Shown here piece after piece: positions 24,201 to 39,200 of a DNA stretch of 64,000 nucleotides (positions are counted from its first letter, which is position 1; each line of letters begins with the position of its first letter). Made by a program: the position numbers and the translations under genes. The DNA comes from Emydura subglobosa (lineage: Eukaryota > Chordata > Testudines > Chelidae): assembly GCA_007922225.1 (NCBI GenBank), contig ML679961.1, forward strand, positions 65,733,075-65,797,074, read 5' to 3'. The notes under the pieces were generated by a model. That model worked only from the letters and a program-made list of their open reading frames with translations, ran no database searches and was not told where the DNA came from.

Positions 24201-27200
24201 GAAACTTTGGGCCAAATGCTGAACTCATTATTAACTGTACATTATTTCTGTTGTTCGTTTCTGATTCAGACCTTTTTCTAAGACAATTGGAGCTTGATAA
24301 AGCCCTGGCTGGGATGATATAGCTGAGGTTAGTCATGCTTTGAGCAGGGGGTTGGACTAGATGACCTCTGAGGTCCCTTCCAACTCTAATATTCTATGAT
24401 TCTATGGTGGTTGCTGAGTTTCTCTCCCCCACCTGCAGTGTCCAGGGCAACACTTCTTTGAGAGGACGTGAAGCTGCCCACACAATCTCTTAGGCCTTGT
24501 CTAGACTAAGATTTAAAAGTGTGATGTAATACAGGCCAGATAACCTGTATTTAAGAGTCTAGTGGAGACAAGGCACCCTACTTTTAACACACACTGAACT
24601 GCTGGAGTTAAAATGTAGGGACTGCAGTCCCCATTTATTGTGTTGGGTGCTATACAAACAAACAAGAGACAATCCCCACCCCAAAAGTATTTCAATCTAA
24701 AGATGCAAGTAAATGAAAGGCAGGCAATGGGGACACACATACAAACGAGTATGGTGAAGAACAGGCCCAGCTTTACTGATTTTTTTTTTTAAACTGGGGA
24801 CAGAGGAAGGGAGTAGTAAAAGGAAAACAGTGGGAGAGGAATAGCACAGCTCATCACCTGTCTAGCTACAATCACTGATTAATTTAAAATCTCTTTACTA
24901 CATGAAAGGCTGTTGTAAGCTTATTTAAGAAAAAAAAAAAAAAAAAAATACCGCTACCTACCTGTAATTCTGCTTTCAGGAAGTGTTTTGGTATGACAGC
25001 CCCACCCTGCTGCACTCACCCTCTCAATGCATGACTGGTGGGAATTCCTCTGAAGTTTTAGAAATCTACAGCCGTTGAACAGCCTCACCAATGGCTGGTG
25101 CGTGCTCACCCTACTGAGGAGGTATAAGCCTGCCTGCACCCAGCAGTTCCTTTTTCAGGTAAAAGACAGAAGCATACAGGTTGCAAAAGCACCGCGGGAA
25201 AATATGTAAGTCAGCAGGGGATCTATTATAGCATGTTTGCAATTCTTGCTCCTGGAAATAATTTTTCTTCCTGCAAAGGTAAATAGCATTTAGTAGATCC
25301 CAAACCTAGAGGTTAAAAAAGCTCCAGGAAGAGTTCTACAAAAAGGATAAATAGCAGCAAAAAGCAAGCTACAACTCTGAACTAGCAAAATAGTGAAGAG
25401 TACCAATGTCCTGCAAATCTTCTGGATGTAATTGACCAAAGACTAACTATAGATGCAGGCCAATCTTGGATTTCATGGATCAGATCTTTTTTGGTCTGCT
25501 AAGGAATTACAACACAGAAGGCAATCAGAGAACCATTTACACAAGTGCCGTGGAGATTGCGTAATAATAAATTAAGCTGTCAAATGACAACATGGATACC
25601 ATGAGGCTTTACTGTGTTCTAAATGGAAGCTAAGGGATTTTTTTAACAGTCATAATCAACCAAGTCATGGTCCACCCAAAAACTTTTGGAAAGACAGGAC
25701 TCTTGCATGAAAAAGGAAATCTGGGGCCAAAAGTTTCTCAAGTCAGAGATCCATGTCAACTTGCAAAAGGACACATGAAACTGCAAGTAAGTTCGTGCAA
25801 TTGCACATGCAAGTTAGTTCACATCATGCTCAAAACAACATACCTAGTTAGGCTTCTGTGCTTAGATTAGGCTTAACTAGGCTTCTATGGAGGCAATTTC
25901 CTGATCTGCACGTGCAATTCTGGGTGCACTTCTGAGTATGGACTTGGGCCCCTTATATCATCACTTGGGGCTGCTTCTCAAGCCTTCTGAAACAGAACGT
26001 GACTAGTGTAGGGGACATAACCAAATAGAAACTTAAAACCTAAGATTGTGTGATGTGTGCAAGGTAGGCCGGACTTGAAAACACAAAAAAACCCTCTCTT
26101 TTTTGGGTTTTAAATAAAGGAAAAGGAGGCAGTAAGGAAAAGAATCATTCCCAAAGAAAATTATAGAAAAAAGAGTTATCTGGACAGCTGAAAGGAAAGA
26201 GCACAAATGCAGCAAAACAGCAGCCATGACGGAGAGCTCCTCTATCAGCTAGAATCATAGAAATATAGGACTGGAAGGGATCCTGATAGGTCATATAATC
26301 CAGTCCCCTGCACTGAGGCAGGACTAAGTATTACCTAAACTATCCCTGGCAGTTGTTTGTCTAATCTGTTCTTAAAAACCTCCAATGATTTAAGAGATTC
26401 TACAGCCTCCCTAGGTAATTTGTTCCAGTGCTTAACTACCCTGATCATCAGCAAGTTTTTCCTAATGTCTAAGCTAAATCTTCCTTGCTGCAATTTAACC
26501 CCTTACTTCTTATCCTGTTCTTAGTGGTTAAGAACAATAATTTATCACTCTCCTTTTTATAACAACCTTTCACGTACTTGAAGATTGTTCTCATGTCTCC
26601 CCTGTCTTCTCTTCCCCATACTAAACAAGCTCAACTTTTTCAATCTTCCCTCATATGTCATGTTTTCTAGACCTTTAATCATTTTTGTTGCTCTCCTGTG
26701 GATTTTCTCCAAAGTGTGGTGCACAGAACTGGACACAATACTCCAGCTCAGGCCTTATCAGCACTGAGTAAAGTGGAAGAATTACTTCTTGTGTCTTGCT
26801 TACAAAACTCCTGCAAACATCATTCTGGGACGTATTGGCTATTTTTGCAACAGTATTACATTGTTGACTCATATTTAGTGTGTGATCCACTATAACCCCA
26901 GATCCTTTTCTGCAGTACTCATTCCTAGGCAGTCATTTCCCATTTTGTATGTGTGCAATTGATTATTTCTTCCTAAGTGTACTACTTTGCATTTGTCCTT
27001 ACTGAATTTCATCCTATTTGAGACAATTTCCCCAGTTTGTCAAGATCATTTTGAATTCTAAACTGGTCCTCCTAAGTGCTTGCAAGCCCCCTCCCAGCTT
27101 CGTATCGTCTGCAAACTTTGTAAATGTACTCTCTGCCATTATCCAAATCATCTATGAAGATATTGACTAGAACCCAACCCAGGACAGATCCCTGCTGGAT

Positions 27201-30200
27201 ACCCCTTGATATGCCCTACCAGCTTGATTGTGAACCACTGATAACTAGCTTCAGTAAGGCATGCCACCCTTTAAGGAGACAGTTCAATCAATGCCTTTAG
27301 AACTCTAATGCTTGGGGAATTCCTGCCAGTCATGCCTTGGGAGCACAGGTTCATTATCTAATGCAACACTTAACCTTTGAAGATGTGATCACATACTTTC
27401 CAATGTCACTTAGGGCTGATGTGATGGTGAACTGAGTACATTTTATTTTTAGCTACATGCACTCTTCAGGAGGTTTGTTTTGTGTTAAATAATTATTTTA
27501 CTTTTGCTAACAAGTGCCAGATTATTTGAGTTCTGGACTAGTGAGCCCTTTAAGACAACTGAAGACTTGCCCCTCAGGAGAGGGCAGGAGCCACTGATCC
27601 TCGAAAACAAGTAGTTGCAGAGAACAAAAAAATGAAGAAAAAAAAAATAGACACAGGGTGAAAGTCACAGAGGCAAAACAAGGGATCCAGAGTGGGACAC
27701 TGAGCAGAGAATTTCAAACAATGAAGACTGCCAAGGTGACAGTCTTGGAGTTTGAAGTCCTATTTAGTCACAGAACAGATACTGTAGAAGTGTTGGCAGC
27801 ATAAGGTTACCTACATCACCATCTGTCCATTTGATTTGGCCCAGGCATGGTGGGAACAACTTCAGGAGCGAAAGGGAAGTTCAGTCTCCATGGCCCATTC
27901 AGTCCTTGGCCTCTCAGCCGGGACTGCCTGGAAAGGGGACAGCTAGTGCCCGTTGTGCTGGTGGTTTTTGTGATGTGGACATCTATACATTAAAAACCAA
28001 ACTGAGACTCTCTCTCTACAAACTCATGTTTTCTAGACCACCAAAGAGTGTCAGATTATTACTGACATGTACTGAATTTGAACAGAGTGTGTAACTACTG
28101 TTAGTTTAAACAGGTGGGGGGGATGCAGGATTTGGGTAGAGTGGGAGGCTGAGCACAGTCAGAAGAGGACCAGAAAACAGTGTGACCATTAGACCTTTTC
28201 CTTACCAGGAAAACTGGCAGAAGATAGTTCTGCTGATCCTGATTTAGATAAGGAGTCAGACTCTGATACCTGATTGAGACTCTCTTGGATGCGAATCACA
28301 GAATCTAGGACAAAGGAAACAACAGATACAATATTGGTCACGCATTCATCTGTCAATAGGAAGATTAGAATAATCCACTGGTAGCAGTGTGCAAAAGTGT
28401 TAGTCCAAACAGGATTAGCTCATGTGACGCAGATTACTACATCTCTCAAGCAGATTAGCCCACAAATTAACTAACTCAACAGTATGCAAACTATACAAAC
28501 ACATTTTACTGCTCAGAGACTTAGAGAGAGACTCCTTATCTAGGAACAGGACTATTATAAAAGACACAGGGATAATGGGACAGGTGCTACGACTCTCTGC
28601 TACAATGTCAGTTGTGACAGATGTAACAACACTTAATTTGACTTTGGTTCCCCTCCCCCAGAACAGGGTGGTAAAAGTCTGGAGGAAGCATCTGACACTG
28701 GGGCACGGTAAATCACATATTAATATTAGAGTGAAGGACTTGATCTCCTGCAGTCAACTGACTGGAACAAGCAAACCTTCTTTGACTTGCAGCGCCCTCT
28801 GCTGCTCCAGTCCCAGACGGCTTGAGGCAGAGACAACCAATCATACAGAACTGCACCCAAATTGAGGGGTTTTGCAGAGATTACAAAACAGGACTTGAAG
28901 TCAAACATGTTATGTTGTGTGGGTTTAAAAGGATAAAACTCCCATTTGTTTTGGGGCAAGATGTTACTGAAGCCCCCTATACATATTAGGTCCATCAATG
29001 AATTTGCACTGAAAGGGATGAGATTAAATGGTGAAAGGAAGGGGGCTCTGAAAAAAGTAGCAGGTGAACACTAAGACTCTACTTGGGCTATTAATCTTTT
29101 GAAAATACCTGCTGTGGTGAAAAGGAGAGAACTTCTCGAAGAATATGCCCTGGGCTAGAATGAGAAGGGGGTATCTATATGTAGAAAGCTCTGCAGTAAA
29201 ATGGGGCAGGTTGCTCTTAAGGGTAACTCACAACAATGCAGCCTCCACCACTGTCTTCCCTGATAGAAGGGAAAATTCTGAAATACAGTCACCTGATCTC
29301 TTCTCTTTTAATGAGTAGGGGAAGTCCAGGGCTTTCTCTGAATACTTGGAGAGTAAAACATCAATGTCTTCCACAGTGAAGCCGATCTCCTGCCCAGCCA
29401 AGAGCTGGTGCAGTGTCTGCACAGCCACAGCTGCCCAGTCCACCTTCATGTTCATGAGCAGCTGCTCCAGCATGAGCAGTGGCCTGGAGGACAGGTGGGA
29501 GTAGTTAGCACGGTAGGGCTCAGGAAGAGTCAGCAATACCTTGGACACAGGAAGGAGACAAAGGGAGACCATTATCACACAGCCAGAATCCAAGGCTTGT
29601 CTACATCCAAAAAGCAACAAACAGAATGGTCTATATGGGGAAGTAAGTGATATCTAGAAATTAAGACATAAACCTGAGGGCCAGGACTCCTGGATCCTAT
29701 TCCTGGCTCTGCCTCAGACTTGCTGTGTGACCTTAGGCAAATCTCTTGAGAAGAGAGAGTTTTTTTTCCCATCTGTATAATGAAATATCATAACTTCCCC
29801 GTGAAGTAGGTATGTAATTGGCATTTGTAAACTGCTTAACAATTGTCAGGGGAGAGGCGTTATAGAAAGGCAGAATATTATTCTCTCCCAACAACAGAAA
29901 GCTGGCAAAAACAACAATTAACCCAATCCTTAACATTTGTTGCTGCTGGATTCCACTGCACTCATCATAGGGTAGAAGAGAAACAGTAGTTAGTACTTTT
30001 CCAGAGAACGGCCACTTACTTTAGCCAGGTAAGCTAGGTAATAGAAGCAAGCAGTGGAAGACTGTGTTGCACCATGTATCAGTTATTTTAGGGAGCACTG
30101 AAGCAGGTATGACACTGGTAATGTTACAGGAAAGAGAACAAGTTATAGATGTGACTTCAACCCATTCAGTTTCCTTAAATATCCGTTTAAAGTGGGGCAC

Positions 30201-33200
30201 AGTGGCTAAAGCAAGGTATGGCAAAAATCAGGAGACCCAAAGTTCTATTCCCAGCTCTGTCATGGATTTGGTGCGACTTCTATAAAGGCAGTTGCTCTCT
30301 GTGACTCAGCTTCTCCCATCCAGATATTGGAATAACATTGCCCATCTCTAGAAAGCATTTGGAGATCGTCAAATGACATATACTATGTACGTGCTAAGCA
30401 TTACATAAGTAGCAATGCCATGTGCATAAATTGCTCAGAGAGCATCAAATAGCTATTGTACTTCCCACTTCTACCCAAGAACAAGCTTGGGATTCTTTCC
30501 CTCTCCCAAGGCAAAAAGAGGAAGAAGTAAGAGTCTGCCATGTACATGCCTTTGAGTGGGGCGGGGAGAGAACAAACAACCCAAAACAAGCCCCCACCCC
30601 ACTCTTTTCCCCCACTTCCTTCATTGTGCTGTCTAGTCTCTGCTTTCTGTGGCCCATAGAGTTCTGAGGCTGCTCTGATGATCCTGGGAGCCACAACAGC
30701 CACAGAAGTCAGAGAACACAAAGATGGCTTAAAGCCGCTTCCTCCTTCATCTCTCAGCTCCATTTCATGCACTGGGTTCAGGTAGGTACTGAGAATTGGT
30801 ACCCAGGTCTCCCACACAGTACTGCAGAAATCTCCTTTCAGACCTACCACCAGGCACTTGTAGAATTAGCATGTATTACTGTAAATGCAGAAAGCAGGGA
30901 AGCAGCTGGGATTCTGTGGCTTTGCTCACCTTTGATCCCATGTAGAGAGCCTGGATTTCATTGTGGCGTGTAGCTGTCAGGTACTTGTAGAAGTGGGTAG
31001 TGAGATAATTTGCTAAGAAGTGAGAGGCTGCCAAGCCGGGATGCTTGTCAAGAGACCGTTCGCTTATCACAAGGCGCATATCAGAGTCTTCTATTCTTTG
31101 TAAGAGCTACAAGAACCAAGAGAAAAATATGCAGTTGATCTTGATTACATGGCATGAAAAGGCCTCTTAGCTCAGCTAGTCCATTACTTCATGTGGAGCA
31201 GGATATTTCCCCCTACACTAGTCCTTCAGGCATTTTATCTAAATGGCAACAACCTCTTAAAAGTACTGGATGATGCTTTAAATCACCTCTATGTGCAGAT
31301 CACTTCACTGCCTATCTGCCCCAACTTAATGATCGATGATCAAGAACAGGTACATAACAACTGAAAATAACAGATTTATTGCAAGTTAAATTACATGAAC
31401 AGGAAGTGAGATACAGGAGACCAGGAATAAAGAGTTAAATAAGGGTCATCCTGATGATTCAGTATGTTAACCTGTAGGGATTCTAAAGTTCTCTGTAAGA
31501 GGGCACTTAATTTCTTTCTGTGTTCCTAAAAACACTCCCATGATTATTCAACCCAAAATAATTTTGCTTTCACACTTCATTAAGTCAAGACAGCAATGAA
31601 ATCAGATTGGTCAGTTTCTGTTGTGCAGAAGAACCAGAAAGTGAAACTGACTAGCCACACAAGAATGTCCATTATGATTTCAAACAAAGTCCAAACCATT
31701 AAGTCAAAAAAAGTCATGAAAATATTTATGTTAATATTAGGATTTTCTAAATACCTTTTTTCCATAGAATATATAATCTGGGCTTCACATGATCCTTTCA
31801 AAGAAACGTGTTTTATTAACAAACACACATACCCCACAAACCAGAACACTAGCAAAAGGAAGAAAGTTTTGCTAGGACCTAGTGGCTACCAAAAGTGTTC
31901 TTTAGAATGAGTTGTCAAAGTGCAGTATATGGGCCAAATGTGTCCCATGTAGATGAGTCTCATGGCATTTAGTGTTTTTCTTAAAGCCCCAGCTTCAGAA
32001 TCTCAGCTTTCCTTTAGGGAGGAAAAAGTTTGCTGCCCTCATGGTTACAGAGAACAGAAAAAAGGTGACCGCTAAAGGCTTGAAACCTACCTAGCTAGTT
32101 AGCAAATAAGAACCTAAAATGTGTTATTTTTGAAATGTCATGATTCAGGAGCTTGGCTTAAAAATGTTTGGAGTCTGTCATGTATTAGGGTAATGCTTAG
32201 GGTTGGCAATACTGTAGTTCCACATGTCAAAGCTGTCTAAACCTTAGTGTAGAGGAGGACCCTAAAGGTTTCTGCATAAACGTTCCACTTTGATCTAAGT
32301 GTCTTGGCAGTATTGTGTTGAGACTGTAGTCTCTACAGGTTGAATCTTTGTAGAGAAGAGCTCAGCTGCAATCTATACTTATGCAGCCAACGCTCTATGC
32401 AGAGAGTTTGGGTACTCTTGTTCTCCATTGACCTACCCTTTAAAAATAGCAAAGCAAAAACAGCCTTCTAGTTACCTGCAAAGCCTTTTCTGTGTCTCCC
32501 ATTTCCAGCAAGTGCAGGAGGTGCTCTTGGTGAAGGCTGATCAAGTGTTCCCTTGGGACAGGGTATAAGTGACCCCATTCTTCACACAACTCATAATCCT
32601 AAAGAAAGGAAAGCAAACAACAACTCCCTTCAGTACGGCTATTCACGCCCATGCGCCAATTAACATTTCAAGGTCAGTTCAGTAGCCTTACGGTACTCTT
32701 CACACCAGCAAGAAAGAGTTAACTCCAGAATTGGAGGGGGCAGAGGAGGGTAATGAAAGACACCATTTTGCCACAATCCCATTTTACACTGAGTTAACTA
32801 TCATAACCTGCCAGTGAAGAAAGGCATTTTGGACAAATATTTTTGTATATGTTCTTGGAATATACTGAGAGTTTCCAGGAAGATTGTTAATAGTTTCAGA
32901 AGGAGATACTGCATGGGCTCTACATCATTGGTTCTTGTATGATGCCCAAACCTGTATTTCACAACAGCTGTATTTTTCACTTTTAAAATTCTAAGCTGAA
33001 ATAAATTTAAATTCTCTGTCTGTCTAGAAGTTTCTTTTTTTTAATTCCCAATGTAGCTCTACATGCTGCTTATTCTTCCAAGCATTAAGAAAAACCCTTC
33101 TAGCTTTGCTTCTCCCATACATCACCCAAGATGGTCACTCCTTGTCGGATTTCTCAGGTAGAATGGAAGAAATGGGTTATGTATGGGAATAAAATGAGGA

Positions 33201-36200
33201 CAAAACTATGGGGTGCTTGGTTTTCATTTAAATCCTGACATTCAACAAAGATTCCAATTAAGTTCTGCAATGCACCGATTTATTAAGTTTTTTTCCTTGT
33301 CCTGTGAACTCTGTTGAAATAAGCATCTAAAAACACTGCTTTTTACAAAACACAATAGTGCCAACATTATCTAGTTTTTAAAAACACAAAAACTATGCAA
33401 GATGCCACACCTTTGCCTCCAGAATAACACTGATGATGGCCTGGGGATCATCAATGCAGGCTTCTTTCAGGTCTTGCCAGTCGTTCCACAAAGGGACATC
33501 TTGCAAATTCAAAATCTAATAAAAACAACGTTAGAGATTTTCTATGAATTGTTTTAAACATGTAGTGAGTGTGTTGCGACTAGTTCAGCTGTTAGCCAAA
33601 GCCAAAAAACTCATTTATCATACCAGAAAGGGTATGGGAATCCTAGATGATGCACTTTCCTTTTAATCTAGACCCCTAGAAAGTGTTCTATCACAGAGGC
33701 CTGAACCCATGAATACATATCCGTCTGAAGAGAATGCTGGCAGAGTTTTAAGAGACAATGCACCACCAGTTATGCTGTGAATAGGCCAAGCCTACTAGAT
33801 AAGCAGGCAAGCATCTATTTTCCTCTGAATCTCTTAGGTTTGTAAAACTGTGATGGAAAATTCAGAAAAGAATAAGTTTTCTTGGGAAGTCTCCAGTGAT
33901 TGCGGCCTCTGTGCAGGCTGGAGGAAAGAGAGACCCTGAAAGAATGGCCTCTCAAGTGTTTTTGATTCCCCCCCTCCCTCCCCCCGCTTTTTCTCCAGTC
34001 TGGTCTGGAAACAATTGCACAGAGGCAATTGGAAAGGAAAAATTATGGATGAGGGATGGAGAGGTTAACCAGACATTTCAGCACTTTCAGAAAGCTGATC
34101 AGGTTTGAATTTTGGATAAGAGTTTGGGGAGGATGTTTTATGTGCCAAAGGGAACCATGGGTTCAGAAGTTTTTAGGCCAGTATACTCCATATGTAGTTA
34201 CTTAACAAAATGGCTTTCATACCTTTTGGTAAATCTGCAGTTCTCCTATTTTGTTCTGCAAATCAGACTTCAGTTCTTCAGTTATGCCTGGGTCACAGAT
34301 GCAGTAAGCTAGGATTTCCAGACAAGCCTCAAGGGGCCACCTGTCCAGGCAGCGCAGGGCCAATCTACTTCTCAACATCGCATCCTTCACTGGGAACAGA
34401 TACTGCCAACCGTCCTGATCTGTGAAAAGACAAGCTATCAGCATGAAGCCTAGTTTCTATGCTTTGGGGGTCAGGGGAAGGAGAAAAAAGAATTTCCATT
34501 CTTTGGATTTGCCCACAGATCACCAGATCAGTCCCCAATTTCCAATCCCTATTTCAGGCTGTACACTCTATAAAGAAAACTCATTCCCTTTACCGTCAGC
34601 AGTCGCACAGCTCAGCACAGCATCCCTCACGCTGGTCAGCTCCTCCATATCCTGACTGTACAGGTCTAAGACTCTCAGGGCTTTGGACCAGTCCTTTGCA
34701 GTGAGCGCTTGCTCAAAGACTTCCATTAATACCTCGACAGCCATAGTGGAATGCAAGCCCAAGAAAAGGAGCGAAATGTATGGCTTGCCACAGAGGCCAC
34801 TAACTGATCCACTGCCCTCCTCCCGGGGGTTCTGAAGTGGCTCAGACATGGTAAGAAGAAAACTCTCCAGGATCGAGAACTCCTTCAGTAATGTCTCGCA
34901 TTCTTTGGAAATCTGCTCCATGCCCAATGGCACCTCCCTCTTGCCTCGAAATTCCATCCAGGACAGGCTTGGTTTGGGGACCTTCTGTATCTTGGATGCA
35001 CAGAGACATGCCACCGTGGCCATTAGATTTGACTGAGACTTAAGGAAGGCCAGGGAAGAGGCAGTGAGCGCATGTTGGTTCAAGTCAGCCAGAGAGGAAG
35101 AGGGCAGAGTAGAAAACTCCTCAGATTCCATAGCTGGATTGTGGATCGGTATCTCAACATCCGGCAAACAATGGTAGGCATGAAGATGTGCTAGGCTGCT
35201 GATGTTAGTCAAAAGGGACCTGGTCTGGCTGCTTTGCCTGACACTGCACAAGGACAATGGTTCACAACAGCAGTTAATGATAACTTGCTGCACATTTAAG
35301 TTCAATTCTTCTTTAGCCAACAGTGAAGAGAGCCTGGAGGAGTTAAAACAGAACCAACTTAGCAGGTGTGTGTGCAGAATACTTTGCATTTACACAGAAT
35401 CTCAAGAAGTATTACAAACTTTATTAGTCCTCAGAGGTATGTACTCTCTCTTTTAACAGGGGAAAAGGAGACACCAAGGTTGTGTGTTGCCTAACATCAC
35501 ATGAGGATTCAAGCAGCAGAGCTATGAAGAGAACTCAGAGTCACAGCTGCCATTTCTCTGCTCTTACTAATAGGCATCCACCTTATAAAAAAGGACACTC
35601 CTAGGCCAGGATTATCTTTGTAACTGCTGCGTGTGAGTGAGAATCACGAGGACTACACGCCTAATCCTATTTATAAATTTACTACATTATATATTTCACT
35701 CCTAATTTCAAGTAAGGAAGAGATGTCCTCCAGTATAGGGCAACAAAGGAGACCTTGAGGTGTTTTCCATCTTTTCTGAGGGCATCAAACACAGAATATA
35801 ATTAAGAACCAGGTGGGCCCATACCACCTCATCATCTCCTTCCCACTGTCTGTATTTCTGTGAACTGTAAGTTTCCTGCAGATAAAGTAATTGAAATGCA
35901 TAGCTTGGCAACCCATCCCACCCTGTAAATAAACCCTGTATTTTTTCCCCTGTGTTTGGAGGGAGATAGAGAAGGAACCTCTGGGATTCTGCTGAAAGAC
36001 TCATATCAGCTTCTCCCACAGCAAAGTACTGGCCATAGCCTTTCCTGGAGCTAGCAGATTCCATTCCAAGTGTCAGAGAGAAAGGGAGCAATCATTTGAG
36101 GACAAAACAAAAAGCATTCCCACCTCTGGCAGCTGCAGCGCTGCCACCCTGATCAGCCTGTAGAGATCAGGACCTGGTTTCAATCTTCTGAGAATAACGT

Positions 36201-39200
36201 ACTGCGATTTCATTAGAGATCAATTAATGGAGTGAGCCACGAAACAAAGGGGATGGAATCTGTAATTTAGCCAGACTACAGAAACTTGCTAAGCACAGAA
36301 TATCAATCCTCTTTGAGGGAGGCCCAACACTGGGCCTACAACAAGTGAGCTTTTTGCTAATATGATTTACTCCAATGCTAAGTAATCATTACATAGCATG
36401 AAAGCTTACAAGGTACTGCTTGGCAGCAGGGCAGTGTCAAAGCTATAACAGATGCCTGCATTGTTGAGTTATAGAATTTGGAAGTAGCAGAAAAGATAAA
36501 AAGGACAAAACAAAATACAACCGAGGAGGAGTGGGCTTTAGAGCTTAAATGCTTCAAGGACCAGCTGAGTATTTAGGATGTTTCTTGGAGGAGACAGTGG
36601 GCACTTATGTAAGTGGGGATGTTATCCTGAGCACATGGGCTGGCACAGAGCTTGAAAGTGTAATGACTGTTTACTGTAATCTATTATTGGTGGACTGCTC
36701 TGGAATCAGATTGTCTTTTGAAAGAGACTTAGTAAAATCCAGACAAACATACAACTTAGTTCATTACCCTCTGTGAAAATTAACAAATCTCCAAATGGCT
36801 AAAATGTAAAATGCCCAGTAAGCACCTGCTGCTCTAGCAGAGAAGAAAACTTCACCCTAAAATTTCATGCAATAGGTTACTTTCCCTTGTTTGATGTACA
36901 TGGCTAAGAGCAATATCATGCTCCTTCAGTTTGTGTCTCAGTACAGACAGACAGTGAATTACAAAAAAAGACGCTGAACAGCTTATAAAGTATTATCAAA
37001 TATGGTCTCATTTAACACCTGCTTCAGTTACCCAAGTCAGATTCTTTCAGTACCAGCCCAATATGGAAGTTAGAGATGGAAATGGACATTAGATAATCCA
37101 GTCTACTTACCTACCAGCGCAAGATCCATGCCCAGTAGTTCTCAGAAGTGATCATGTGAAACAATTTTATTTTTATTTTCATTTTGTTACATTTATAAGA
37201 TAAGATGTGTGGCCATTGTGTCCAGAAGTTATGCAGTTACAATTTAAACATGCCCCCCTCTAGCCCCTGGGGGCTCTCAGTCCAATTCCCGATGGCCAGT
37301 AGTTGTCTAGGTCACAAAACACATAACCGTAAGTTTTGTTAATTGTGATCCTCTGTGGCCATCTCATTAGAGAAGCCAGGGACTAATGCCCTCCTCAGAT
37401 CTAGCAGTGGTCTTTGCAGAGCCATTCCAGTCATAGAGGACTTTGAGTCCAGCTCAGTTCACAAGCAGTAAATTAATCAGTTAAGTATTCATGAAAAGCA
37501 CCTACCTGTCAGGCGGAACTTGTCTCTCAAACAAGAGCAGAGAGAGCAAGTGAGATGGACTCTGCTGTAGCAGTATGAAAGGATTCCCCACCTTCACCTC
37601 TGCAGTTTGATCTACAAATGTAAGACAGACATTTAAAAAAACCACACCACAACCCTAAGTTAATTTAATACACCAGACTGAGTCTGTTCAGCTAAACTGT
37701 ACACTGCCTCTGAAGCCCCTGTGCTCATAATCACTAACGCCTCACGGTCACAGTAACGAAGCACATTGGGAATCCAATGACCTCAATTGCTCTGATTCTA
37801 TTGTGCCCCACAATCTTTTACACCATCTTAGAGTGCTTCAGAGAAGGCATTACAAGAACCAGTGTAGTGTCTGAGGGAGAGCTTCTGACACCTGAGTAAG
37901 GCCTCGCTGCAAACAGCTGAGCACATCTGCTTTTGCATAAAAAGCCGTACAGAGAAAAGTTTCAGCAGGAGCTTGTCAGAGTCACAACTCCTGCACTACT
38001 ATAGTTATCTGGTTTGTTAGAAGTCTCTAGATACAGGTTAACTTTATTTGCTCCATATTTTTTGTTTTGCTTGCCCTGAAGCAAGAATTGCCGGTGCTCT
38101 TACAAATGGAGCAAAAGGTTTGACTAATTTCACTGAAATGCAGAGGATAGCTGCATAAAGCTTCTAACTTAGGGTTGGCCCACACTTAAGTTATGGCAGC
38201 ATAATTACATTGGTCAGGGGTGTGAAAAAACCCCACACCACTGACCAACATAGCTATGCCGACAAAACCCCCAGTGCAGATGCAGCTATATCGATGGAAG
38301 AGAGCTTTTGGCAACATGTTGTTCAGGGAGATGGTGTTCCTACACTGACAGAAAAGCTTCTGTTTGTGTAGGCTGAGTCTACACTAGGGGAGTATGCCAA
38401 TATAACTGACCAGGATAGGCTCAGTAGTGCAGACGTATCCAGAGTCACCCCTTCTTCACTATCCTTCCACCTTCTAAAGCAACAGGACAACATGGAGCAC
38501 CATGGGACTATCACCTCACATTTCTCCAGTTATTGAAATATGAAGTCATGACAGGTTGGTGGCACTAGTACCTTCCACACATATAGTGACATGACCTATT
38601 AAAGTGAAAGTCTGAAAAAGGTTCTGTCGTTCTCCTTTTTCCTCTACCTCACTGAGGGATGTAAACTTTAGAAGGCAGTTTACTCTGAAGCGACCCTAAA
38701 ATCAGAGTTGTGGAGTTACACAGTAGTGTAGCCCATTGACTCCAGATTAAACCAGCTTGGTTTACAAGTAAATGGACAGGTTTTTTTCTCCTAACTGCCA
38801 GCACAATATACTCAAGCTGGGGTTTTTCTGGCTCACATGCCGCCGCCACCACCACCACCACCAAGTGATTCTATGAGAATGTAATACCCAGTTACATCTA
38901 CACAGCCCCATTGTTTTCAGTGCCCTGTCTACCCATCCAAGTAAATGGGAAGACTCCCATGTAGTCCTTTTCCAGAGTGGAATCAAACTATAAAAGTTAG
39001 ATAATGTCACCTCCTTGTGACAGGCTTCTCAATAGACACGTCACCTAGCTCTGGATTCAGGCTCCGTAGCACAATAGCAGCCAGCGTGTTAATATAATCA
39101 AAGAAGTTCTGCACGCAATCCATTCGTACGTTGCTCACGGGCATGGTCTGAATGTGTTGGTCCAGGATTTTCAGCAGGAGTTGGGTTTGATTACGAATTG

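Larger units (their letters stand above)
22061..28205 (-). other. ZFYVE26 intron 27 (6.1 kb, repeat-rich)
   Basis: Longest intron bounded by exons on both sides. From left to right it holds a foldback MITE (23479-23744), a MIR-like relic (23850-24005), a CR1 3' end (24287-24408), a small foldback (24491-24575) and a longer CR1 fragment (26250-27260). The rest shows no gene. Confidence 0.6.
29540..30929 (-). other. ZFYVE26 intron 25
   Basis: Two MIR-like relics (29655-29870 and 30225-30410) on the plus strand. A 149-codon open frame (30401-30850, minus) without any recognisable domain is taken as chance. Confidence 0.5.
37612..39044 (-). other. ZFYVE26 intron 19
   Basis: Holds a MITE-like block (38170-38445) and a (CCG)2(CCA)n triplet repeat at about 38839-38863. 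No gene seen. Confidence 0.5.

Noticed and set aside
30401..30850. 149-codon minus-strand frame in intron 25
   Set aside because: No domain, composition like intron, and no sign of a splice link to exons 25 or 26.
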